A stretch of 64,000 nt of DNA. Source: M3007 sp964621185. Lineage in GTDB: Bacteria; Bacteroidota; Bacteroidia; Chitinophagales; Saprospiraceae. The notes beneath the pieces were generated by a model that worked only from the letters and a program-made list of their open reading frames with translations, made no database searches and was not told the origin of the DNA. Location: NCBI GenBank assembly GCA_964621185.1, contig CAZULM010000009.1, positions 1-64,000 on the forward strand. The letters are read 5' to 3'. Below are positions 51,962 to 61,676 of this stretch, in pieces; within the stretch, counting starts at the first letter, position 1, and each line of letters begins with the position of its first letter. The translations under genes and the position numbers were made by a program.

Positions 51962-53107
51962 ATGAAAACCAAGCCCATCAGCGAATTTTTCTCCGGCACC
52001 TGGGAACAACAATATGGCTACAAAAGCTTTTTGCCCGCCCCCATCAATATTGATTGGTGGATGGACGACCCGGTATTGCAGCAATTGCTGAGTGAGGCCG
52101 ACCGAAAGTTGGGGGAACTGAACACCTACAGCGCTTTGGTGCCGGATGTCGATTTTTTCATTAAGATGTACGCTGCAAAGGAGGCTACGGAAAGCAGCAG
52201 GATAGAAGGCACACAAACCGAGCTGACAGAAGCCGTGATGCAGGTGCAGGATATTTCGCCGGAACGCCGCGACGACTGGGAGGAGGTGCAGAACTACATC
52301 AAATCCATGCGGTTCGCGATCGGGAACCTGGAAAAACTGCCGCTCAGCAACCGTTTGCTGCGGCAAACACATGGCGTGTTGCTGCAAGGAGTCAGGGGTA
52401 AACACAAACAACCCGGCGCTTTCAGAAATAGCCAAAACTGGATAGGAGGGGCTTCGCTCCAAGACGCAGTTTTTATTCCACCGCATCATGAACGCGTTCC
52501 AGAATTAATGGGCGATCTGGAGAAGCTCCTGCACAACGAAGACATTAACACGCCACCCCTTATCCGGGCTGGCATCGCCCATTATCAGTTTGAAACCATC
52601 CACCCCTTCTTGGATGGCAACGGCAGGCTGGGCAGGCTGCTGATCACTCTGTACCTTGTCAGCAATCAGCTGCTTGACAAACCTTCCTTGTATTTGTCTG
52701 ACTTTATCAGTCGCCACAAAGGCTTGTACTACGACCACCTGACGGCTGTCCGCAGGACAAACGACCTGAACCAATGGCTGCGCTTCTTCTTGGTCGGCAT
52801 CCGTGAAACCGCGGAAAACGCTGTGAAAAATTTCCGTCAAATCCTTGCCTTGACAACCGACATCGAAAAGGCGCGGCTCCCAAAAATGGGGAAAAGAACA
52901 GCCTTGGGCAAGGCACTGCTCCATATTTTGTACCAGCAGCCAGTGATGAGCCCCCAGAAAATAGCGGAGGCTTTGGGCGTGAACCCCTCTACTGCCAATC
53001 GCCTGATCGAACTGTTTGTACAACAAGGCATTCTGGTGGAAAGGACCGGGCAAAAGCGCAACAGGCTTTTCGAGTTTAGGGAGTATTTGAAATTGTTTGA
53101 GCGATAA
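51962..53107 (+). CDS. Fic family protein with inhibitory motif and C-terminal winged helix
   Basis: A 381-residue Fic protein from the ATG at 51962; a TTG start 24 bp upstream is less likely. The active-site motif HPFLDGNGRLGR lies at 214-225 and is canonical for AMP transfer. An N-terminal inhibitory motif S78-x3-E82-G83 (SSRIEG) marks class II Fic enzymes, whose Glu blocks ATP until released. The C-terminal 60 residues (SPQKIAEALGVNPSTANRLI, then ELFVQQGILVER) form a winged helix-turn-helix. A perfect inverted repeat lies upstream. The target is unknown. Confidence 0.92.
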   Translation: MKTKPISEFFSGTWEQQYGYKSFLPAPINIDWWMDDPVLQQLLSEADRKLGELNTYSALVPDVDFFIKMYAAKEATESSRIEGTQTELTEAVMQVQDISPERRDDWEEVQNYIKSMRFAIGNLEKLPLSNRLLRQTHGVLLQGVRGKHKQPGAFRNSQNWIGGASLQDAVFIPPHHERVPELMGDLEKLLHNEDINTPPLIRAGIAHYQFETIHPFLDGNGRLGRLLITLYLVSNQLLDKPSLYLSDFISRHKGLYYDHLTAVRRTNDLNQWLRFFLVGIRETAENAVKNFRQILALTTDIEKARLPKMGKRTALGKALLHILYQQPVMSPQKIAEALGVNPSTANRLIELFVQQGILVERTGQKRNRLFEFREYLKLFER

Positions 53108-53110
53108 TTC

Positions 53111-53143
53111 TGTGCCGCGACTCACAAATACTCATTAGTTTTG
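53111..53143 (+). promoter_or_regulatory. Possible promoter of second giant T9SS gene
   Basis: TGTG (53111-53114, one mismatch to TTTG), 21 bp, then TAGTTTTG (53136-53143), an exact TAnnTTTG match. It lies 62 bp before the ATG at 53206 and just after the Fic stop. Confidence 0.4.
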
Positions 53144-53205
53144 GGAGTTCAAGCGAACAACGGTTTTTTATCGGCAAATCCACGTGCCCAACCACATCGC
53201 GACCC

Positions 53206-56200
53206 ATGCTGCTCAAACTGCTGACTCCCGCCCTCCTGGCATCGTTCCTCGTCACAGGCCCAACCTTTGCCCAGGATTGCTCCGTGCCATTCGTGCCATC
53301 CCAGTTCAAAGCCAGGCTCGCCTGGCAGAGCGGCCAGGACGGCCCGGCCTCCTTAGCTACGCCAGTGGTGGCCAACATGAACCCGCAAGCAGACGACATG
53401 CCGGAGATCATCGTGGCGGAAGCTGCCGCCAGCGGCAACGGCAACAAAATCCAGTTCTACCGCGGCGACGGCTCCAATGCCGACAACCCGATGGTGCTGA
53501 CCGTACCCGGCGCTTTCGACAACTACCCCGTGCCAGGGCCTAGCGTCGGCGACGTGGACGGCGACGGCATCCCGGAACTGCTCATGTCTTGCGCCGACCG
53601 AAAAATCCGCGTCTTCCGCAACTACACCGAAAACCTCACCGCACCCATGCAGCTCTGGATCACCGCCAGCGGCGACCTCGACGATGTGGACCAACGCGCG
53701 CTGCTGGCCGATTTTGACGGCGACGGACTGCCGGAAGTCTATGCCGGAAGCAATGTTTACAAGTTCAACTTTTCCAACCCCGCCGCGCCTGCGCTCACAA
53801 AAGTCATCAATGGCCTGAGCATCAATGGACATGCGCACTACAACAATTACAACGAAGGGAGCTGCAACCCCACCGCTGTGGACATCCTGAGCGTAGCCGA
53901 CTGCAGCGGAGACCCCGACTGTGCCGGACTTGAATTAGTGGCAGGCCCTGTCATTTATTCTATCGACCTGAACAATGCCGATGGCGACGGCTACCAAATC
54001 AAGGTGCAGCGAGACTTGAACACCCTGGTGCCGCCACCGGCGGGGTACCGCGACGGCTACACCGCGGTGGCCGATATGGATTTGGACGGGATACTGGACA
54101 TTGTCGTGACTTCCCGGCGGGCCAACAACCAGATGGGCATGTATGTGTGGAACAAAACCGGGCTAAAACGATTTTTCCCCAACGTGACCAACACAGCCAA
54201 CAGCGGCAGCCTCGCCTGCGTCGCCAACGTGTATGACGACACCAAGGCCGGGTTCGCAAAAGATTTCCCCGAAATAATCGTGTGCAGCTCCTACAACCTC
54301 ACCTGCTTCAACTTGCAGGCCGCCATCGCAACACCCGCCGCGCCGTATTGGTGGAACCTGCCCACCAGCGACTATTCCGGCTGGACGGGCTCCTCCGTCT
54401 ATGATTTCAACGGCGACGGCATTTCCGAGATCGTTTACCGCGACGAGCGGGACTTCAGGATACTGTACGGAGGCCCAGCCCCATTCCCGCCGGGGGTGGA
54501 TGCCGAACGCAACTGGCACAAGATACCCAGTTGGTCGCCCACCTCCGATGAGTATCCCGTGGTGGCAGATGTGGACAACGACGGGGAAACCGAAGTAGTG
54601 CTGACGGGCCGTATCACCGGCGGCGTGTTCTTCAACAGCCGCGGCCGCTTGCGCGTTTTTGAATCGGATGCCGAGCCCTGGGTGCCTTGCCGCATGGTTT
54701 GGAACCAATACAACTACTTCATTGTCAATGTAAAAGACGATTTGGGCTTCTCAGGCCAAATGCCCAACCACCACTTGGAATTGCCTGTTGCAGGCTCCGG
54801 CAACCGCCCTTTCAACCGCTACCTGTCGCAACTGCCCGTCTTGAATTCCAATTACGAAACCTTTATCCCACTGCCCGATGCCGATGCGCAGGTGCTCGCG
54901 GTGGAATGCCGGCTCGACAGCCAGATCGTCACCCTCAATATCTGCAACACGGGCGACCAAACCTTGCACCCCAATATCCCCATCGCTTTTTATGCCGCCG
55001 ACCCGACGGCTGTTAGCGCCCCACTGCTCGGCGTTATCCAATTCACCGACGCGCCCGTGAAAAAGGACTCCTGCAAGTTGTTCCGTTTCACCATCCCTAA
55101 AAAATCAGGCCCGCTATATGGCGTGATCAACGACGATGGCTCCACGCCGCCCCCTTTCCAGTTGGGCGCCGATTTCCCCGTCACCAATACCCTGGAGTGC
55201 AACTGGCTGAACAATATTTTCCAGTTCCAGGGCCCTGGCCCCGTACCTACCCTGAACATAGGCCCCGATCACGGCTACTGCTACGACACCCTGCTGGTAC
55301 TGGATGCTGGCGCCGAGTTTGAACAATACCAATGGCAAGACGGCAGCACGGGCAGCGCCTTCGAGGCCCAGCAGGCAGGGTTGTATTGGGTGGAAGCCAC
55401 CGATTTCTGCGCCCAAAAACACCGCGACACCGTTGAGGTCGTCCTTTTTGACCACCCTGCCATCCAATTGGACACCATCAACGGCGATTGCTTCGGCAAC
55501 CCGGCTTCGGTGAGCGCCTCGGCCACCGGGGCTTTCACGCCATTTAGCTACCAATGGTCGACCGGCAGCAGCACGGCCAACCTCACCGATTTGCCCGATG
55601 GCCTGTATGCCGTGACGGTCACCAACGCTATGGGCTGCAATTCCACGATGCAAACCTGGGTAGAGGCTGGCGGCAACTTGCAAGCTTTGGCCTCCGTGGC
55701 AGCGCCCATTTTGTGTTTCGGCGAAACGGGCGCGCTGCAAGTCGATCTTGTGGTGGGAAAACCGCCATTCACTTTCACCTGGTCGGACGGCAGCATTACT
55801 CAAAACTTGCCCAATGCAGCCGCGGGCAACTATTCGGTCACTGTCACCGATGCCGACCAATGCTTACAGGCGCTCCAGGTTTCACTAAACCAGCCGCCAC
55901 CGCTTCTTTCCCATGGGCTCGCCCAGGAGCCGGCTTGCCCGGCCATGGCCAATGGCGCTGCCACATTTTTGGGAGCAGGCCAAGGCACGCCGCCATACTC
56001 CCTGCTTTGGTCGAACGGAACCAGCACCAACTCGATTTCAGGTCTTGCGGCGGGCAATTACCAGCTTACCCTTTCCGATGCCAACGGCTGCAGCCTGGTG
56101 GAAACAGCGGCGGTAACGGAATTTCAGGCGCCGCTTGTAAACGCCCTTCCGGGCAATGTTTCCTGTTTTGGCCAAGCCGATGGCAGCATTGCGCTGGAGG

Positions 56201-58746
56201 TTTCAGGCGGTACGCCAAACCTGAATTATTTTTGGTCAAATGGCGCCAGCACCCAGGACATCGGCAATTTAGTGCCAGGCAATTACGCCCTTTCTTTGAC
56301 GTATGCCAATGGGAAATGCGCACAAGTGTTTGATTTTCAAATAACCGAACAGCCACCTGTGGCTGTTTCCGCCAGCAGCACCGAGCCCAATTGCGCCGGC
56401 GATGCCAACGGCGCCATCCAAGTCCAGGCCAGCGGCGGGGTAGCGCCTTTTCAATACAACTGGTCAACCGGCGGCAACCAACCCGCCGCCAACGGGCTTG
56501 TTGCCGGGCAATACACCGTCACCGTTACGGACGCAGCCGCGTGTACAGCAGTGCTGTCCCTTCAATTGGACGAGCCGTTGCCCCTGGCAAGCGCCGGCAT
56601 CCAGCCGAGCCCCGCCTGCCCGGGCGAGGCGAACGGCAGCGCTGCCTTTTTGGGCGCTTCCCAAGGCACGCCGCCTTATTCCCTGCTGTGGTCGAATAGC
56701 GCCATAAGCCCCAACCTCGGCAACGTTCCTGCGGGCAATTACCAACTGAGCATTACGGATGCGCATGGCTGTGAAATAGTGGAGCTCATTGAAGTGCCGG
56801 AACATTTGTCGCCCGTTCTCGTGGATGTACAGAGCGATGTCTCTTGTTTTGGGGGAAATGACGGCGCCATTGCCACGGTTGTCGTGTCCGGAACGCCGGG
56901 CTATGGGTTCTTGTGGTCAAATGCCGCCACCACTTCCCAGATCGAAAACCTGCCCGCGGGCGACTATGCCCTTACCCTTGCCTACGCCGATGGCGTTTGT
57001 ACGCAACTGTATGACTATCAAATAAATGAGCCGCTGCCCATTGCGCTGCTCGATACGCTGACGTCGCCTGTCCGCTGTTTCGGCGGCAACAACGGCGCCA
57101 TTGCAATTAATGCCTGGGGCGGCACCCCGCCCTACCAATACCTTTGGTCTGGGGGCCAACAAAGCCCTGCGCTCGCCAACCTGCCTGCCGGGAATTATGC
57201 CCTCACCCTCACCGATGCCAAGGCTTGCAGCTTCCAGGCTAATTTCACGGTGACACAGCCCAGCCAATTGACAGGCAACGCCGTGAGCCTGGCAGATACT
57301 TGCCAATCGGGCAGCGGGGCTATCGCCGCCAGTGCAGCGGGGGGGGTGCCGCCATACCACTTTGTTTGGTCGAACAATACCCAGGCCCAGCAGATTAGCA
57401 ACCTGAATGCAGGCACTTACTCACTGACCCTTAGCGATGCCAATGGCTGTACCAATACCATATCGGCAGCGGTGCCGGCGCATGGCCTCCTCCCCTTGGT
57501 TTCCCCTGTCAACGATTTTATCACCTGCGCGCACCCGGTAGCGGCCATTGGCGTTACAGCCAACCAGGGAAACCTTCAATATCAGTGGTTTGGGCCAAAC
57601 GGGGTATTGCCCAACCAGCCGCAGCACAGCGTTCAGCAAGGCGGCTTGTACATGGTAACTGTAACCAACCAATACGGGTGCTGGGCTACGGCGCAGCTGC
57701 AAGTATCGGAAGATGTGCAGCACCCGGTGGCAGAGGCAGGCGGGCCTGAGGTAAGGGTGCCTTGCAGCGAGACCAAATTGCTGCTCAGCGCGGCGGGCTC
57801 CACCCAGGGACCTGGTTTTGTGAACCGCTGGCAACGGCTCCAGAACAGCTTGCCGGTATTCGACACCTTGGCTATAAATATGGTAACCTACCTGCCAGGG
57901 CTGTATGTGCATACCGTGCTGAACACCGCCAACGGCTGCAAAGGCCAGGATTCCATCTTGGTGGCTTGGGACCCGCCCATTCAGGCATCGCTGAGCGTGG
58001 ACCAGATCGTTTGCTTTGGCGACAAAGGGGCTATCCGCATCAAACACCTGTCGGGCGGCAGCCCGCCGTTCCACTTTTCTATTGACGACCAGAACTTTAC
58101 GGCCCAAGGCAATTTCTATGGGCTGGCTGCGGGATACTACCCCGTGTCTGTGCACGACGACCATGACTGCTGGTGGGAAAGCGAGGTGTCCATCAGCGCG
58201 CCGACGCAGCTGACGGTGGCGCTGACGGCCAATGACACCGCCATCGAACTGGGGCAATTTGTATGGCTGAAGGCCCAGCCCAGCCCGGCGAATACCGTAT
58301 TGGATCAAATCAATTGGGGGCCAAATGATTTGAAGTTTGAACCCATGTCGCTGCAACAGCGCCAAAGGCCGGAAACCAACACCGAATTTTCTGTACGGAT
58401 CGTGGACAAAAACGGCTGCATCGCCGAAGACCGGCTATGGGTGAACGTTTACAACCACAAGATATACATCCCCAACATCATCCACCCCGGCACTGCGGAA
58501 AACGGCATGTTCACCGTGTATGGCGGCGGCGCGGTGAAAGAGGTGCGGCTCCTGCGCGTGTACAGCCGCTGGGGCGAGCTGCTGTTCGAGCGCCGCGGGT
58601 TCCCGCTGAACGACCCGAACCTGGGCTGGGACGGCACTTATCGCGGCAAGGAGATGAACCCGGGGGTGTTTGCCTGGTACGCGGATGTGGAGTTGCATGA
58701 TGGAAGGGTGTTGGGGTTTAAGGGGGATGTGACGGTGGTGCGGTGA
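53206..58746 (+). CDS. Giant secreted FG-GAP/SprB-repeat protein with T9SS C-terminal domain
   Basis: A protein of 1846 residues. The signal peptide is MLLKLLTPALLASFLVTGPT ending at FAQ. Residues of about 40-520 form an FG-GAP/VCBS-like propeller with calcium-loop repeats (GDVDGDGIPEL, ADFDGDGLPEV, ADMDLDGILDI, YDFNGDGISEI, ADVDNDGETEV). A beta-sandwich part follows, then nine SprB-type repeats between about 750 and 1430 (pattern CFGxxDGxI ... YLWSNGxxTxxIxNLxAGNY ... DAxGC). The end is a CHU_C gliding-associated domain (YIPNIIHPGTAENGMFTVYG ... LGWDGTYRGKEMNPG ... GFKGDVTVVR). Export by T9SS is expected; it probably acts as an adhesin or SprB-like surface filament. Confidence 0.92.
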   Translation: MLLKLLTPALLASFLVTGPTFAQDCSVPFVPSQFKARLAWQSGQDGPASLATPVVANMNPQADDMPEIIVAEAAASGNGNKIQFYRGDGSNADNPMVLTVPGAFDNYPVPGPSVGDVDGDGIPELLMSCADRKIRVFRNYTENLTAPMQLWITASGDLDDVDQRALLADFDGDGLPEVYAGSNVYKFNFSNPAAPALTKVINGLSINGHAHYNNYNEGSCNPTAVDILSVADCSGDPDCAGLELVAGPVIYSIDLNNADGDGYQIKVQRDLNTLVPPPAGYRDGYTAVADMDLDGILDIVVTSRRANNQMGMYVWNKTGLKRFFPNVTNTANSGSLACVANVYDDTKAGFAKDFPEIIVCSSYNLTCFNLQAAIATPAAPYWWNLPTSDYSGWTGSSVYDFNGDGISEIVYRDERDFRILYGGPAPFPPGVDAERNWHKIPSWSPTSDEYPVVADVDNDGETEVVLTGRITGGVFFNSRGRLRVFESDAEPWVPCRMVWNQYNYFIVNVKDDLGFSGQMPNHHLELPVAGSGNRPFNRYLSQLPVLNSNYETFIPLPDADAQVLAVECRLDSQIVTLNICNTGDQTLHPNIPIAFYAADPTAVSAPLLGVIQFTDAPVKKDSCKLFRFTIPKKSGPLYGVINDDGSTPPPFQLGADFPVTNTLECNWLNNIFQFQGPGPVPTLNIGPDHGYCYDTLLVLDAGAEFEQYQWQDGSTGSAFEAQQAGLYWVEATDFCAQKHRDTVEVVLFDHPAIQLDTINGDCFGNPASVSASATGAFTPFSYQWSTGSSTANLTDLPDGLYAVTVTNAMGCNSTMQTWVEAGGNLQALASVAAPILCFGETGALQVDLVVGKPPFTFTWSDGSITQNLPNAAAGNYSVTVTDADQCLQALQVSLNQPPPLLSHGLAQEPACPAMANGAATFLGAGQGTPPYSLLWSNGTSTNSISGLAAGNYQLTLSDANGCSLVETAAVTEFQAPLVNALPGNVSCFGQADGSIALEVSGGTPNLNYFWSNGASTQDIGNLVPGNYALSLTYANGKCAQVFDFQITEQPPVAVSASSTEPNCAGDANGAIQVQASGGVAPFQYNWSTGGNQPAANGLVAGQYTVTVTDAAACTAVLSLQLDEPLPLASAGIQPSPACPGEANGSAAFLGASQGTPPYSLLWSNSAISPNLGNVPAGNYQLSITDAHGCEIVELIEVPEHLSPVLVDVQSDVSCFGGNDGAIATVVVSGTPGYGFLWSNAATTSQIENLPAGDYALTLAYADGVCTQLYDYQINEPLPIALLDTLTSPVRCFGGNNGAIAINAWGGTPPYQYLWSGGQQSPALANLPAGNYALTLTDAKACSFQANFTVTQPSQLTGNAVSLADTCQSGSGAIAASAAGGVPPYHFVWSNNTQAQQISNLNAGTYSLTLSDANGCTNTISAAVPAHGLLPLVSPVNDFITCAHPVAAIGVTANQGNLQYQWFGPNGVLPNQPQHSVQQGGLYMVTVTNQYGCWATAQLQVSEDVQHPVAEAGGPEVRVPCSETKLLLSAAGSTQGPGFVNRWQRLQNSLPVFDTLAINMVTYLPGLYVHTVLNTANGCKGQDSILVAWDPPIQASLSVDQIVCFGDKGAIRIKHLSGGSPPFHFSIDDQNFTAQGNFYGLAAGYYPVSVHDDHDCWWESEVSISAPTQLTVALTANDTAIELGQFVWLKAQPSPANTVLDQINWGPNDLKFEPMSLQQRQRPETNTEFSVRIVDKNGCIAEDRLWVNVYNHKIYIPNIIHPGTAENGMFTVYGGGAVKEVRLLRVYSRWGELLFERRGFPLNDPNLGWDGTYRGKEMNPGVFAWYADVELHDGRVLGFKGDVTVVR

Positions 58747-58800
58747 ATGGAATATTTTACCCCGCAATTGCTTTTCCATCCTATCGTCTATCGCCAATGG

Positions 58801-60921
58801 TCAATTATGACCCTTACTTTTGATTTCTTCCAATACTAGTCGCAAGCCTCTGAGTTTGCCCGGATTAAGAGCCCTGAAAGTCACTTGACATTCTGATGCG
58901 TTTTGGCCAGAGGAGCCACCACGATATACATTGTTTCCTATGCTTTTATTATAGCTGATACAATTTGGGCAAGGAGGCTCATTTTTGTCACTGGTAGTAA
59001 GCTCAGCTACGTTTCCTGTCATGTCATAAAGCCCAAGGCGGTTTGGCATTTTCTGTCCTACCGTATGCGTTTTTCCATTTGAGTTTTCAGCAACCCACCC
59101 AACTTTATCCCAATCATCATGGCCGCTAAACAAGGCTTTACCATCTTTTTCTGCCTCATTTGCAGCAAACTCCCATTCTGTCTCAGTTGGTAGACGGTAG
59201 TGGCGCTTTGGGAACTTACGATTTAAGGTGTCGATAATCAGTTTTGCATGATTTTCATCTCGGATAATTAATGGCAATGAGGCATCCCCGGTATTTTCCC
59301 CTGTCAATTTTTCCCAATCTCCACGTGAAAATTCAAATTTAGCTAATTTATATTTAGGCACCTTAAAATCACCAAAGTTTCTTGGTCGTCTGGGGTTGTC
59401 ACAATTTCGCAAGTCACAAACTCGCCCTATGTAGAATGTGCCACGAGGTTCTATAGATACAAAGTTTTTTGGGTCAAAGCCAGACTTGTTAGCCGTAAGA
59501 TAACCCCAGGCAAAGTATATTAGCAAAATCAGCATGGAAGCGATGATGCTATACATCCAAACTAACAACCATGTTTCAGCTTTTTTCTTGTGCTTCGCAT
59601 TTGGGAATAATTTTAGATAGGAATATGTATTCCAAGGAGTAAAGGGGCTTCCTTTCTCTTTCCAATAAGTATCATCCAACTCGGCAATTTTCATGTTGGA
59701 TTCAAAGGATGATGCTCCATTTGGGTATCGGAAAAGATAGTTTTTATAAATATTTACTTTTTGCTTAATAGAAGAAGCCCTTTCAAGCTCTCCTTTTGTG
59801 AGGGCCCAATGTTGAGGTTCTTTTTGTAATTCCAAAGCTATGGCATCCTTCGCTTTGCTCAAATAATAGCCATTCGGATATTGTTCTATATATTGTTCAT
59901 AGATTGATATCAAATTTGACTTGACTGCAAATTCCCACATTCGCTTTTCAGCAAGGATTGCCGCTCGCCTTGTTAATGTTGCTTTTGCTATACTAAGATG
60001 TGGCCCATCAGGATAAGCTTTCAGAAATTTCTCCATTTCTCCGACACTCTTTGATTCAAATGCTTCTTGCCAGGCCCTTTCTTCTTCATTGGTCAGTTTT
60101 ATAACTTGCTTATTGACATCTCCCATATATTTACTCGCTGGGAATTTGATTTTAAAAGTCTCTAGTGCTGAAAAGGTTCTTGCATTTATTGCATTACGTA
60201 ATGCTTCTCGCTCTTGTTGGTCTTTGATTCGTGCGATTTCGTGATCAGCTTTGGCAATATATAGATATTCATCTTTATAACGAATTTTAAATGCTTCCAA
60301 CAATTGGATTGAATGTTTGGCCTTACTAAAATCAAGTTCTAGTTGCTGTTGCTTTAAAAATGATATTCTATTTTGAGCTTCTATATAATAAATTCCATTT
60401 TGGAATTTGGACAAATATTCTAGATATTGTTCAATTGTATTTATTGTAATTGCTTTTCGCCAAAGTAAAATATCGTCTGTGAGCACAGAGACAGTATTGG
60501 CAATAGAAGTCCAAGCCTCTTCTTGATATTTCCAAGACTGTATCGGCCTCGGATAGCTGGAAACACCATCATTAGGCAATACTTGGACAGATTTAAGAAA
60601 AAGATTAGATTGCCAGTTGTAATGTTTGATTATTATTGGTATAAAATGCAGTTTTCCTTTCCTTCGCAACTCTTCAACTTTTGGCAAAATTATGGTTTGG
60701 ATAAACCTATCGGTCAAAGAAGCCGCGCTAACAAGAAAAAAGACAATATCCGAACCTTCTATGTTTCGGAAAAAATCGAGTTTTTTGTGTTGCTCATCAT
60801 GAACAGCTGATTCGGCTCTAAAAAGCAATTTACTCTGGATTGAATAGAAATGAGACCTTAATTGTCTATAGTACTCCACATCCAATGAGGAATAAATGAC
60901 AAATGCACTGAGGGTTGCCAT
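58801..60921 (-). CDS. TIR - helical repeat - transmembrane - SUMF1/FGE-like protein
   Basis: A 706-residue multidomain protein. Residues 1-150 are TIR-like (SAFVIYSSLDVEYYRQLRSH, SDIVFFLVSAASL, LPKVEELRRKGKLHFIPIII). Residues of about 160-440 hold seven degenerate TPR-like helical repeats with YPNG-type turns (FLKAYPDGPHLSIAKATL, YIEQYPNGYYLSKAKDAI, YLFRYPNGASSF). One membrane helix (WMYSIIASMLILLIYFAWGY) lies near 450-470. The C-terminus is a formylglycine-generating-enzyme/SUMF1-like fold (YRLPTETEWEFAANEA, NRLGLYDMTGNVAE, YRGGSSG, LRGLRLVL). A separate TIR gene lies 124 bp upstream. The sequence is AT-rich against its surroundings. A conflict or defence role is inferred. Confidence 0.85.
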   Translation of the reverse strand: MATLSAFVIYSSLDVEYYRQLRSHFYSIQSKLLFRAESAVHDEQHKKLDFFRNIEGSDIVFFLVSAASLTDRFIQTIILPKVEELRRKGKLHFIPIIIKHYNWQSNLFLKSVQVLPNDGVSSYPRPIQSWKYQEEAWTSIANTVSVLTDDILLWRKAITINTIEQYLEYLSKFQNGIYYIEAQNRISFLKQQQLELDFSKAKHSIQLLEAFKIRYKDEYLYIAKADHEIARIKDQQEREALRNAINARTFSALETFKIKFPASKYMGDVNKQVIKLTNEEERAWQEAFESKSVGEMEKFLKAYPDGPHLSIAKATLTRRAAILAEKRMWEFAVKSNLISIYEQYIEQYPNGYYLSKAKDAIALELQKEPQHWALTKGELERASSIKQKVNIYKNYLFRYPNGASSFESNMKIAELDDTYWKEKGSPFTPWNTYSYLKLFPNAKHKKKAETWLLVWMYSIIASMLILLIYFAWGYLTANKSGFDPKNFVSIEPRGTFYIGRVCDLRNCDNPRRPRNFGDFKVPKYKLAKFEFSRGDWEKLTGENTGDASLPLIIRDENHAKLIIDTLNRKFPKRHYRLPTETEWEFAANEAEKDGKALFSGHDDWDKVGWVAENSNGKTHTVGQKMPNRLGLYDMTGNVAELTTSDKNEPPCPNCISYNKSIGNNVYRGGSSGQNASECQVTFRALNPGKLRGLRLVLEEIKSKGHN

Positions 60922-61045
60922 AGTTTCATTTGAAGGTTGATTAACAAAAGGCAGGGATTGTCGAATGAGCTAAAGGCTACGCGGAAAGCAAAATTAAATT
61001 TGCGAATTACTAGTTTTTTAGTAGTTCAATTTTATCAAGTAGTAA

Positions 61046-61486
61046 TTATTTACATAGCAACTCAATTTTTTGAACAACTTGTTGCCAAGCTTCATCCTGA
61101 TCATCCCAAATAGAGATCGGCTTGGCCTTTTCAGGCAAAGCAGTGAATGCTCCAAAGGGCGCACTTTCCCAACGACATGGTCTAATGATAACAGGAACCA
61201 CAGCGAGTTCTTTTGCTTCAGCCCGAAACAAAGCCTCTTTCATTTCTACATCCCAAATGTAATCAGTAAATAACAAGTCGGCACTGACCAAAAATAGAAT
61301 GATATTGGCTGCTTTCAATTCTCGTTTGATCGCGACATCCCACAATTCACCTGGAATAAGGCAAGTATCATCCCAAACCCGTATTTTCCCTTGCCTTTCA
61401 AAAAGTTTAAGGTGCTTTTTGGCAGTTTCTAAATACAGGCGGTCACTTTTCGAATAAGAAATAAAGAGGTTCAGCGGTTTATCCAT
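61046..61486 (-). CDS. Stand-alone TIR domain protein
   Basis: A 146-residue TIR protein from the ATG at 61486 (MDKPLNLFISYSKSDRLYLE); eleven upstream in-frame codons are rejected. The first strand and AA loop (FISYSKSD), ANIILFLVSADLLFTDYIWD, and the helix DVEMKEAL with a candidate catalytic glutamate are all present, followed by VVPVIIRPCRW. TIR enzymes of this type cut NAD+ or make signalling nucleotides. It probably shares a transcript with the TIR-SUMF1 gene 124 bp downstream; both are AT-rich compared with neighbours. Confidence 0.85.
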   Translation of the reverse strand: MDKPLNLFISYSKSDRLYLETAKKHLKLFERQGKIRVWDDTCLIPGELWDVAIKRELKAANIILFLVSADLLFTDYIWDVEMKEALFRAEAKELAVVPVIIRPCRWESAPFGAFTALPEKAKPISIWDDQDEAWQQVVQKIELLCK

Positions 61487-61676
61487 ATTTTTTTGGGTAA
61501 ATATCTGAAATAATTTCAATCCCCCAAAAAAATCTCAAATTTCATTGGCAAATAGTTCTCCATTCTCGCAGGATCTGGGTTACATGAGAAAAGTACGAAT
61601 CAGGTTTGGCCAATTCGCAACAGGAAACAAGGACATTTGGGAAACCAATAAAGCCTAAAGCTAGTAGGGCTTGAAT

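Noticed and set aside
58801..60921. SUMF1/C-lectin-like C-terminus considered as the variable protein of a diversity-generating retroelement
   Set aside because: No reverse transcriptase gene, template repeat or adenine-biased variable repeat is visible nearby.
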